Positions 1 through 5,088 of a stretch of DNA of 5,088 bases are shown piece by piece. Each line of letters starts with the position of its first letter. Position 1 is the first letter of the stretch. Made by a program: the position numbers and the translations under genes. Source of the stretch: Balneolales bacterium (GTDB taxonomy: Bacteria; Bacteroidota; Rhodothermia; Balneolales; Natronogracilivirgulaceae); NCBI GenBank assembly GCA_007127695.1, contig SKYW01000113.1, positions 1-5,088 of the forward strand, written 5' to 3'. Below the pieces are notes generated by a model that saw only the letters and a list, made by a program, of their open reading frames with translations, did no database searches and was not told where the DNA came from.

Positions 1-18
1 GGTGGACAAGAGTCCACC
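1..18 (-). terminator. Possible terminator hairpin downstream of amt (truncated by window edge)
   Basis: A perfect 7-bp inverted repeat (GGTGGAC / GTCCACC, positions 1-7 and 12-18) encloses a 4-nt loop. It begins about 40 nt past the amt stop codon on the minus strand, where an intrinsic terminator would be expected. The T-tract needed for intrinsic termination would lie outside the window, so the call rests on position and stem only. It could also be the first part of a longer structure or an operator for a neighbouring gene. Confidence 0.4.
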
Positions 19-58
19 GAAACCGGAAACCGATCACGGGGGCGAAGGGGAATCAGGT

Positions 59-1444
59 TCACTTTGACTCGGAACCAGATGTGGAGAGGGCGGCTTCGAT
101 CATGGCGAAATTCGGATAGGCGCCAACTCCGTGTTCCGACAAGTCGAGTCCGCGCGTTTCGTATTCCTCTGAGACACGGACGCCCATGATTGCCTTGATG
201 GCTGCGAAAACCCCAAGGGAAAAGAGGAATGTGGTCCCGAATATGGCCAGTATTCCCAGAAGCTGAATACCTATGGTTGCCGCCGGTGAGAAGATCCCTA
301 CGGCAAGGGTCCCCCAGATGCCACACACTCCGTGTACGGAAATCGCACCCACCGGATCGTCGATTTTCAGGGAATCGAACATGAGGATCGATCCAACCAC
401 GATGACACCTGCGATGGCACCCACCAGGCCGGCCGCCAGCGGTGAAATCACGTCGGCTCCGGCGGTTATGCCAACCAGTCCGGCCAGAATGCCGTTCAGG
501 GCCATGGAGGCATCCAGTTTCTTCAGCGCGACGCGTGCGGTAAGCATGGCGGCAAGGGCGCCGGCGGAAGCCGCGATGGCGGTTGTAACGAACACAAAGG
601 AGACGGCTGCCGGATCGGCACTGAGAACCGAACCGCCGTTAAACCCGAACCACCCGAACCAGAGCAGGAATACCCCTACGGTTGCAAGCGGCACACTGTG
701 TCCGGGAATCGTGCGGACCTTGTCGTTGACATACTTGCCAAGCCGGGGACCAAGAATCAACACGCATGCCAGTCCGGCGGCCCCGCCAACGCCATGCACG
801 AGTGTGGATCCGGCAAAATCATAGAACCCGAGCTGGTCGAGCCATCCGCCGCCCCAGACCCAGCTTCCTGTGACGGGATAGCAAAACGCCAGAAGCAGAG
901 CACCGAAAATCATGAACGCCGACAGTTTTACACGTCCGGTCACACAACCGGAAACAATGGTCGCTGCGGTCGCGGCAAACATGGCCTGAAAGATGAAATC
1001 ACTGTAGATGGTCATTTGCTCCCCGTATGCAGGCGTGAGCATGCCGACGGGATCCGCAGCATCAAACCCGATCCCCAATCCACCCAGACCGAGAATGCCG
1101 TTGAAATCACCCGGGTACATAAGCTGGAAACCGATCACCCCGTAGGTGAGGATACCGGTAGTGAGAATGAACAGATTCTTGTATATGACATTAATGGAGT
1201 TCTTTCCCTGCGTAAATCCGCTTTCGACGGTGGCAAACCCAAGATGCATGATGAAAACCATGGCAGCTGCAAGCAGGATCCAGAGATTGTCGATTACAAA
1301 GACGGCATAGGCTTCGGACGAGCGAAATGCTTCCATGCTTTCATATACCGGTTCTGCCGCAAACGACAATGCCGGTAAAAAGAGAAGCAGAAGAAGCATC
1401 AGGCCTGGAACACCGGCCCGACTCAGGAACATTCGTGATTTCAT
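59..1444 (-). CDS. amt: Ammonium transporter, Amt/MEP/Rh family
   Basis: This 461-aa integral membrane channel conducts ammonium/ammonia across the cytoplasmic membrane for nitrogen assimilation. Residues 1-30 look like a signal peptide (K/R-rich start, leucine run, ending SFAA), as in many Amt proteins, followed by about 11 hydrophobic segments between residues 47 and 418. Aligning by eye to E. coli AmtB, the key residues are all present: W197 and D209 (equivalent to W148 and D160), the twin pore histidines H217 and H371 (H168, H318), and W265, F268 and S272 in GWFGFNGGS (W212, F215, S219). The cytoplasmic tail keeps the GLD...HG.AY signature (residues 432-443) next to which PII (GlnK) proteins act in AmtB, so PII control is plausible, but no glnK lies on the visible side. 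ATG at 1444 is chosen because it gives a complete signal peptide; there is no Shine-Dalgarno. The gene is divergent from the FMN reductase and appears intact, ending in TGA. Family assignment is very secure; direct control by nitrogen status is inference. Confidence 0.97.
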   Translation of the reverse strand: MKSRMFLSRAGVPGLMLLLLLFLPALSFAAEPVYESMEAFRSSEAYAVFVIDNLWILLAAAMVFIMHLGFATVESGFTQGKNSINVIYKNLFILTTGILTYGVIGFQLMYPGDFNGILGLGGLGIGFDAADPVGMLTPAYGEQMTIYSDFIFQAMFAATAATIVSGCVTGRVKLSAFMIFGALLLAFCYPVTGSWVWGGGWLDQLGFYDFAGSTLVHGVGGAAGLACVLILGPRLGKYVNDKVRTIPGHSVPLATVGVFLLWFGWFGFNGGSVLSADPAAVSFVFVTTAIAASAGALAAMLTARVALKKLDASMALNGILAGLVGITAGADVISPLAAGLVGAIAGVIVVGSILMFDSLKIDDPVGAISVHGVCGIWGTLAVGIFSPAATIGIQLLGILAIFGTTFLFSLGVFAAIKAIMGVRVSEEYETRGLDLSEHGVGAYPNFAMIEAALSTSGSESK

Positions 1445-1520
1445 AATTAGTTTGTTCGGTTTTGTTTGGTTTTTAAAAAATGGCCACCACTTTCGATAAC
1501 CGCGTTAAATATTAAGTCAT

Positions 1521-1551
1521 ATTATAACAAAAGCAATAATTATTTAATCAA
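1521..1551 (-). promoter_or_regulatory. Candidate promoter for amt
   Basis: On the minus strand a perfect TATAAT occurs at 1526-1521, with TTGATT at 1551-1546 and a 19-nt spacer, longer than the usual 17. It would start transcription near 1514, leaving a leader of about 70 nt before amt. The surrounding DNA is so AT-rich that a chance match is quite possible, and Bacteroidota-type sigma factors prefer other elements (TTTG / TAnnTTTG), for which I found no exact copy here. Confidence 0.25.
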
Positions 1552-1590
1552 AAAAAACACAAATACTTATAATTTTATTATTTTGGTATA

Positions 1591-1604
1591 AAAAAGCGCT
1601 TTTT
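1591..1604. repeat. 14-bp perfect palindrome (possible operator)
   Basis: AAAAAGCGCTTTTT is perfectly self-complementary and has no loop, so it suits a dimeric DNA-binding protein better than an RNA hairpin. It lies about 150 bp from the amt start and about 200 bp from the FMN reductase start. A-runs and T-runs are frequent in this region, which weakens the case; the central GCGC is what makes it stand out. Confidence 0.35.
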
Positions 1605-1648
1605 ATTAGGTGAAATATTTTTCTTCCGGGGTGAATGATGGAAGGGTC

Positions 1649-1682
1649 TGTTGCGTTTTCCTTGATGAAACGCAACATTTTT
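1649..1682 (+). terminator. Terminator-like hairpin on the plus strand with no upstream plus-strand gene
   Basis: A perfect 10-bp stem (TGTTGCGTTT at 1649-1658, AAACGCAACA at 1668-1677) with a 9-nt loop is followed directly by TTTTT (1678-1682). This is the form of an intrinsic terminator read on the plus strand. The minus-strand side has no T-tract. No plus-strand gene precedes it before the divergent amt, so it could end a short transcript, attenuate transcription into the FMN reductase, or simply be a spaced operator with 10-bp half-sites. The stem is clear; the role is inferred. Confidence 0.5.
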
Positions 1683-1709
1683 ATCCTGAAAATCAGACAC
1701 ATGAAATGA

Positions 1710-1760
1710 ACATGACAGCCTCCGGCTGACACACAGGAGGATGATTACATCCTGTCATGT
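1710..1760 (+). promoter_or_regulatory. Composite inverted repeat, possible leader RNA structure before the FMN reductase
   Basis: A 9-bp perfect outer stem (ACATGACAG 1710-1718, CTGTCATGT 1752-1760) continues inward as CCTCC (1719-1723) pairing with GGAGG (1736-1740), with an 11-nt bulge on the 3' side. Two other hairpins compete with the inner part: CAGCC/GGCTG at 1716-1728 and AGGATG/CATCCT at 1738-1753. The end lies 41 nt before the FMN reductase ATG. The mutually exclusive pairings resemble a switching leader, but whether this DNA is transcribed is unknown; it may instead be a protein-binding site. It matches no riboswitch class I recognise. Confidence 0.4.
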
Positions 1761-1801
1761 GAATTCATTCTGACATTATGAATCTTAATTGATTTAAACA
1801 G

Positions 1802-2359
1802 ATGAAAACCATTTGTATCCTCAGTGGGACGGACCGACCCGGTTCGGTCGCCCTCAAAGTCTCCAACTACATCAAACCGCTTTATGAATCACAGGGTGTG
1901 AAGGCCCGAGTGGTGAGCCTGGAGGATTTCCCGCTGGATGAAGTCATTGGCGGGAAGTACGGGAAGGAGTTGCCGCGTGTGGAGGCCTTCCGCAGCCAGG
2001 TCATTGACGCTGACGGAATCGTCATGGTGATACCGGAGTACAATGGCTCGTTTCCGGGTATCCTCAAGCTGTTTGTTGATTATCTGCCTTTTCCCGGAGC
2101 CTTCAACAAAAAGCCGATAGCTTTTATCGGTGAAGCGGCGGGGGCATTCGGTGCGCTCCGGGCGGTGGAGCAGATGCAGATGGTGTGTGCTTACAGGAAT
2201 GCCCACACGTATCCGGAGCGGGTTTTCCTGCAGCGTGTTAACAAGCTTTTTGATGAGGATGAAGGAATCAGGGACGATACCATATCCAAACTGCTTCAGA
2301 GCCAGATTGAGGGCTTCGTCCAATTCCTCTCTCAAGTAGAGGAGATGCAGTCGGCCTGA
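1802..2359 (+). CDS. NAD(P)H-dependent FMN reductase, flavodoxin fold
   Basis: This 185-aa soluble cytoplasmic protein matches the NADPH-dependent FMN reductase family, which uses bound FMN to pass electrons from NAD(P)H to flavins, quinones, azo dyes or metal ions such as chromate. The order of elements is typical: a first beta strand (residues 3-8) leading into a phosphate-binding loop SGTDRPGS (8-15); the hallmark PEYNGSFPGILK (78-89), where family members contact the flavin ring; and KPIAFIGEAAGAFGALRAVEQM (split here as KPIAFIG at 104-110 and GAFGALRAVEQM at 114-125), which matches the later cofactor-binding loop. Length is normal for the family (about 170-200 aa). ATG at 1802 is the only sensible start, as it places the first strand at the N-terminus; there is no Shine-Dalgarno. 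The gene stands alone, divergent from amt and convergent with the response regulator. The substrate cannot be told from sequence, so no gene symbol is given. Confidence 0.92.
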   Translation: MKTICILSGTDRPGSVALKVSNYIKPLYESQGVKARVVSLEDFPLDEVIGGKYGKELPRVEAFRSQVIDADGIVMVIPEYNGSFPGILKLFVDYLPFPGAFNKKPIAFIGEAAGAFGALRAVEQMQMVCAYRNAHTYPERVFLQRVNKLFDEDEGIRDDTISKLLQSQIEGFVQFLSQVEEMQSA

Positions 2360-2373
2360 TTCTGCAGAGGTTT

Positions 2374-2401
2374 GGGATTCATATCCCGGCAGGAATCTGC
2401 C
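2374..2401. terminator. Two abutting hairpins in the convergent spacer, possible FMN reductase 3' end
   Basis: Two perfect 5-bp stems with 4-nt loops lie back to back with no gap: GGGAT/ATCCC at 2374-2387 and GGCAG/CTGCC at 2388-2401. They begin 15 nt after the FMN reductase stop. No T-tract follows on either strand, so this is not a standard intrinsic terminator. It may stabilise the mRNA 3' end or help factor-dependent termination between converging genes. Confidence 0.3.
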
Positions 2402-2440
2402 AGGGACTGTTTCAGATTGCAAGCGAGGAACACATCCATC

Positions 2441-2459
2441 CCGCGACAGTATGTCCCGG
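2441..2459 (-). terminator. Hairpin just after the response regulator stop codon
   Basis: CCGCGACAGTATGTCCCGG folds into 7 base pairs with a single C-C mismatch and a 3-nt loop. On the minus strand it starts 2 nt after the stop codon of the response regulator. No T-tract follows, so intrinsic termination is doubtful; an mRNA 3'-end stem is as likely. Confidence 0.3.
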
Positions 2460-2461
2460 TA

Positions 2462-3166
2462 TCAGGATATCTTGAGCATATAGCCCACTCCGTGCATGGT
2501 GACCAGGTAGCGCGGGTCATCCGGATGCATTTCCACTTTCGTGCGCAGTTTTGAGATGTGCACATCCACGGTGCGCGTACTGGTGTTGGAGCTGAACTCA
2601 TAGCGCCAGACGTTCTCCAGCAGGGCTTTCCTTGTTACGGGTTCATTCGGGTAGCTGGCGAGGAAGCGGATCACTTCGACTTCGCGGGTGGTCAGTTCCA
2701 CATCCCCGTCCGGCCTGCGGACGATCCCCTCCTTGAGATCGAGTGTGACATCCCCCAGCGTGATCATATCGTTATTCCTGCCTTTATAATCGTCGCTGCG
2801 CCGGAGCCGGGCCTGGATCCGTGCGAGCAGCTCTTTCACACCGAACGGCTTGGTGATGTAGTCGTCCGCGCCAATATTAAGGCCGGTCACCTTGTCGATT
2901 TCCTGGTCGCGTGCCGTAAGGATGATGATCGGGAACATGAGTTTCTTTTCACGGATTTTTTTACAGACATCAAACCCGCTCATCCCCGGAAGCATGACAT
3001 CCAGGATCATCAGATCAGGACGAGTCTCATCGACGATTTTCAGTGCATCTTTCCCGTTTTCAGCAATAAGGGTATCATAGCCCTCATTTTCAAGGGTATC
3101 TTTGAGTGTAAAAATGAGACTGGGTTCGTCTTCGACGATAAGAATGGTCTGCTTGTTAGGGGACAT
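2462..3166 (-). CDS. Two-component response regulator, OmpR/PhoB family
   Basis: This 234-aa transcription factor should be phosphorylated by the kinase encoded just upstream. The receiver domain (about residues 7-121) has the acidic pair E12/D13, phospho-acceptor D56 in MILDVMLPG, switch T84, Y103 and conserved K106 in the ITKPF motif. The C-terminal winged helix (about 135-233) has the LTTRE segment (158-162), the recognition helix RTVDVHISKLRTKVE (198-212) and the closing VGYMLKI hairpin strand. ATG at 3166 is preferred because it puts the first beta strand at residues 7-11 and gives normal family length; an AGGA lies 9 nt upstream, the only Shine-Dalgarno-like element at a gene start here. 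An upstream in-frame ATG at 3217 would add 17 unfolded residues and a 62-nt overlap. The start overlaps the kinase stop by 11 nt, implying translational coupling. Target genes are unknown. Confidence 0.96.
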   Translation of the reverse strand: MSPNKQTILIVEDEPSLIFTLKDTLENEGYDTLIAENGKDALKIVDETRPDLMILDVMLPGMSGFDVCKKIREKKLMFPIIILTARDQEIDKVTGLNIGADDYITKPFGVKELLARIQARLRRSDDYKGRNNDMITLGDVTLDLKEGIVRRPDGDVELTTREVEVIRFLASYPNEPVTRKALLENVWRYEFSSNTSTRTVDVHISKLRTKVEMHPDDPRYLVTMHGVGYMLKIS

Positions 3167-4847
3167 GCTCAGGTTCCTGTTGTTTGGTTTGTTCCCGGAT
3201 GGGGCTGGATGTGTCATTTTGCGGCACAGGTGAATCCGTCACGGGGAATCGGATAGAGAATACGGATCCCTTGCCCGGGGTGCTGCTGACACTGACGGTG
3301 CCGCCGTTGCGCATGGTCAGGTCTTTGACGATGGAGAGGCCGAGGCCGTGCCCTTTTGTCTGCGCCGTCAGTGCATCTTCTACCCGGAAAAATTTGTCGA
3401 AGATGTATTTATGAAACTCCTTCGGGATGCCAACGCCCTTGTCCTTTACAATAAGGGATACGTGTTCGTTGCTGCTGTTTATCCGGATCTCTATGAATTT
3501 CCCGTCATGACTGTATTTGACGGCATTGTCGATGAGATTATCCAGAATGGATTGAAGATCCGACTGGTCCACCTCGATTTGCGGCACCTTTTCATCGATG
3601 TCCAGGTGCAGGATCACGTCATGTGATTCAAGGTAGCTTTTCTTTTTCTTCAGATAATCCTGCAGAAAATCGGGCAGATGGGTTTGGATCTTGCGGATGC
3701 GCACGTTCTTCGTGTTGAATCTGGCCACATCCAGAAGCCGGTCGATCATGGTCCGAAGCCGGAGCGATTCATTGAAGATGTGAGTCCCGTAGGATTTAAG
3801 GCGAACGGGGTCGGTCACTCTGCCGTCAGAGAGGTTTTCCCCGGCTGCGGAGATCACTGCCAGTGGTGTTTTCAGTTCGTGGGTCACGTTGGCAAGGAAC
3901 AGTGCCTGTCTCTGTGCCAAAGAACGTTCGCGCTGTGCCGTGAAAAACATGAAGACGAACGCACCGATAAGCAGCAGCATGGCACCGGCAAGAACAAAGA
4001 GATTGCGGGTGAGTGACGCCCTGGATGCGGCAATATCGGGGTTGGCCGTAAAGGTGGCTTTCAGGTTCCAGTTGTTGAGCAGATCGGGGAAGTTCTGAAT
4101 GAAATCAACGTTCTGATAGCTGTAGGCCACTTCAGGGGACGTGGTGGACAGCACCTCGTTCCTGGTCCAGTCATGCAGCCAGACGATGATGCCGGTCTCC
4201 TCGCCTGTACCGAACGTATCGGCCAGTTTGGGTCCCATGTAGGAAGTGACCAGGAAGTCCTGGTCGATGACTAACAGGAGGTAGGCAACCACTTCCCTGC
4301 TGGAAGAGTTGATCAGTGCCACGGTCATGCTGTTGTGGGTGTCAAAGATGACACGCGTGTTCCACCGGTAGTCCTGCACCAGGGCATTCATCCGGGTCCG
4401 GGTGATGCCCAGTCCGTCACTGACCAGCTGGTCGTACTCCGTGGTAGCTGCAAAACGGCCGATCTCCGGTTGATAGTGCCAGATCGTGTCTCCGTGCCGC
4501 TCACAGGGGGCACACTCCGGGGTGGACAGATAGATATCGGAGAATAAGCCGTCGCGACTTGTTTCCTCAATGATCACAACCAGGTCATGATGCACATCGG
4601 AGGGAGATGTCAGCGAGGCTTTCACCTCTTCCATGTCCAGCTGCCAAAGTGTTCGGACCGGATAGCGGAAACGGCTTCGAACCTGGTTGGTATACTCCAT
4701 CAGCTGCCGTTTTTGTTTTTCCACCGAGCTTTGCACTTTGTTGTCGTGAAGAGCGTACAGGGAATACACATTCATCACCGTCAGGCCGATGACAGCGGTC
4801 AGGCCCAGTGCCAGGAAAATCCATCGTACATAGCGGTAATATTTCAT
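3156..4847 (-). CDS. Membrane sensor histidine kinase with large extracytoplasmic sensor domain
   Basis: This 563-aa kinase is anchored by two membrane helices (about residues 9-31 and 283-303) flanking a sensor domain of about 250 residues that should face the periplasm. After TM2 come a short linker (304-313), the dimerisation/phosphoacceptor domain with H323 in NVTHELKTPL, and the ATPase domain: N-box with N441 (DNLIDNAVKYS), G1 DKGVGIP (469-475), F-box FDKFFRVED (483-491) and G2 GHGLGLSIV (499-507). All catalytic residues are present, so both kinase and phosphatase roles are possible. A polar Pro/Gln/Ser-rich tail (536-563) follows. The sensor matches no domain I can name with certainty; its size and hydrophobic strand pattern (for example 188-194) are compatible with a Cache- or CHASE-like fold. 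It contains C112 and C115 in ECAPCERH, the spacing of a disulfide or metal site. It is the first gene of the operon; the start has no Shine-Dalgarno. The signal is unknown. Confidence 0.96.
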   Translation of the reverse strand: MKYYRYVRWIFLALGLTAVIGLTVMNVYSLYALHDNKVQSSVEKQKRQLMEYTNQVRSRFRYPVRTLWQLDMEEVKASLTSPSDVHHDLVVIIEETSRDGLFSDIYLSTPECAPCERHGDTIWHYQPEIGRFAATTEYDQLVSDGLGITRTRMNALVQDYRWNTRVIFDTHNSMTVALINSSSREVVAYLLLVIDQDFLVTSYMGPKLADTFGTGEETGIIVWLHDWTRNEVLSTTSPEVAYSYQNVDFIQNFPDLLNNWNLKATFTANPDIAASRASLTRNLFVLAGAMLLLIGAFVFMFFTAQRERSLAQRQALFLANVTHELKTPLAVISAAGENLSDGRVTDPVRLKSYGTHIFNESLRLRTMIDRLLDVARFNTKNVRIRKIQTHLPDFLQDYLKKKKSYLESHDVILHLDIDEKVPQIEVDQSDLQSILDNLIDNAVKYSHDGKFIEIRINSSNEHVSLIVKDKGVGIPKEFHKYIFDKFFRVEDALTAQTKGHGLGLSIVKDLTMRNGGTVSVSSTPGKGSVFSIRFPVTDSPVPQNDTSSPIREQTKQQEPEHVP

Positions 4848-5088
4848 CTGTTTACATCAATTTCGATTTCGCTTACGCGTTTCACTGGGCACTTCGTGAC
4901 CTTACCTTTGGTTCATGATTTTACGTTTGTTGCAGTCTAACGCATAAAGTGCCAAACTATTAGCGCTTGGCGGTATCCTGTTGCAGCCATTTCTGAATTC
5001 TCAGGTTCGAGACTCTATATGGTAATCGGGCTAAGTAGTATGATAATAACGTAATGTACGTATATCTGTACTGTTCCGGAAAGATAAA
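4848..5088. other. Upstream region of the two-component operon, no gene seen
   Basis: These 241 bases hold no credible coding frame. Besides the GCCAA-N11-TTGGC repeat, a 13-bp inverted repeat (ACGTA-ATG-TACGT) lies at 5049-5061. The last 60 bases become AT-rich, as near a promoter or gene end. The next gene is outside the window. Confidence 0.5.
4951..4971. promoter_or_regulatory. Spaced inverted repeat upstream of the kinase operon
   Basis: GCCAA (4951-4955) and TTGGC (4967-4971) form perfect 5-bp half-sites separated by 11 nt, so their centres are 16 bp apart. They lie about 105-125 bp upstream of the kinase start. This geometry would suit a dimeric regulator, but half-sites this short can arise by chance. 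No convincing promoter hexamers were found in 4848-5088. Confidence 0.25.

Larger units (their letters stand above)
1445..1801. other. Divergent intergenic region, AT-rich, with several inverted repeats
   Basis: This 357-bp spacer lies between the divergent starts of amt and the FMN reductase and must hold both promoters. The amt-proximal half (about 1470-1620) is very AT-rich; the half next to the FMN reductase is richer in inverted repeats. Three structures stand out and are listed separately: a 14-bp palindrome at 1591-1604, a hairpin followed by T5 at 1649-1682, and a composite stem at 1710-1760. I find no convincing gene. The 62-codon minus-strand frame across 1544-1732 starts with GTG, lacks a ribosome site and resembles no family I know. 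No sigma-54 (-24/-12) element was seen upstream of amt. Confidence 0.7.

Noticed and set aside
698..1378. 226-codon open frame on the plus strand, opposite amt
   Set aside because: It lies wholly antisense to a highly conserved transporter, has no recognisable domain and has a composition expected of a shadow frame.
1445..1500. Possible sigma-54 promoter (TGGCC...) upstream of amt
   Set aside because: TGGCCA is present on the minus strand but the required GC at the -12 element with proper spacing is missing.
1665..1709. 14-codon plus-strand mini-frame overlapping the terminator-like hairpin (possible leader peptide)
   Set aside because: No Shine-Dalgarno at proper distance and no run of a single regulatory codon; frames this short occur readily by chance.
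1544..1732. 62-codon minus-strand frame in the divergent intergenic region
   Set aside because: GTG start, no ribosome site, no known motif, composition set by AT-rich DNA, and it runs through the inverted repeats.
1735..1773. AGGAGG directly before a 10-codon ATG frame
   Set aside because: The spacing between AGGAGG and ATG is zero, which does not support initiation, and the frame is tiny.
2558..3256. 232-codon open frame on the plus strand, opposite the response regulator and kinase end
   Set aside because: It is antisense to a textbook response regulator with all conserved residues; its length reflects codon bias on the coding strand.
5004..5016. GGTTCGAGACTC resembling a tRNA T-loop
   Set aside because: The flanking bases do not form the T stem and no anticodon or acceptor stems can be drawn around it.

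Overview
The window carries four intact protein-coding genes and no RNA genes, mobile elements or CRISPR arrays that I can support. It looks like ordinary bacterial chromosome. The genes have moderate-to-high GC, the intergenic DNA is clearly AT-richer, and three of the four genes have no Shine-Dalgarno sequence before an A/T-rich start context. That start style is common in the Bacteroidota/FCB group. Together with the general look of the proteins, it suggests a Gram-negative from that group, possibly Balneolota or Rhodothermota. The placement is inference only.

Layout: (1) Positions 1-18 hold a perfect hairpin that may be the terminator of the next gene. (2) 59-1444, minus strand: an Amt-family ammonium channel with a signal peptide and all diagnostic pore residues. 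(3) 1445-1801: a 357-bp AT-rich divergent intergenic region with several inverted repeats, including a terminator-like hairpin on the plus strand and a larger composite stem around an AGGAGG. (4) 1802-2359, plus strand: a small flavodoxin-fold NAD(P)H-dependent FMN reductase. (5) 2360-2461: a short convergent spacer with three small hairpins. (6) 2462-3166 and 3156-4847, minus strand: a two-component operon with the sensor histidine kinase upstream and an OmpR/PhoB-type response regulator downstream, overlapping by 11 nt. (7) 4848-5088: the kinase upstream region, with no gene.

The kinase and regulator are almost certainly cognate. The kinase has one large extracytoplasmic sensor domain between two membrane segments, with a CxxC motif near its middle, and every catalytic box is present. 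The regulator has all the conserved receiver residues and a winged-helix DNA-binding domain. The ammonium channel and FMN reductase share a divergent intergenic region but belong to different processes. Nothing in the sequence ties them to the two-component system.

I see no clear new biological system. The parts most worth a second look are the structured non-coding DNA between amt and the FMN reductase and the unassigned CxxC-bearing sensor domain.
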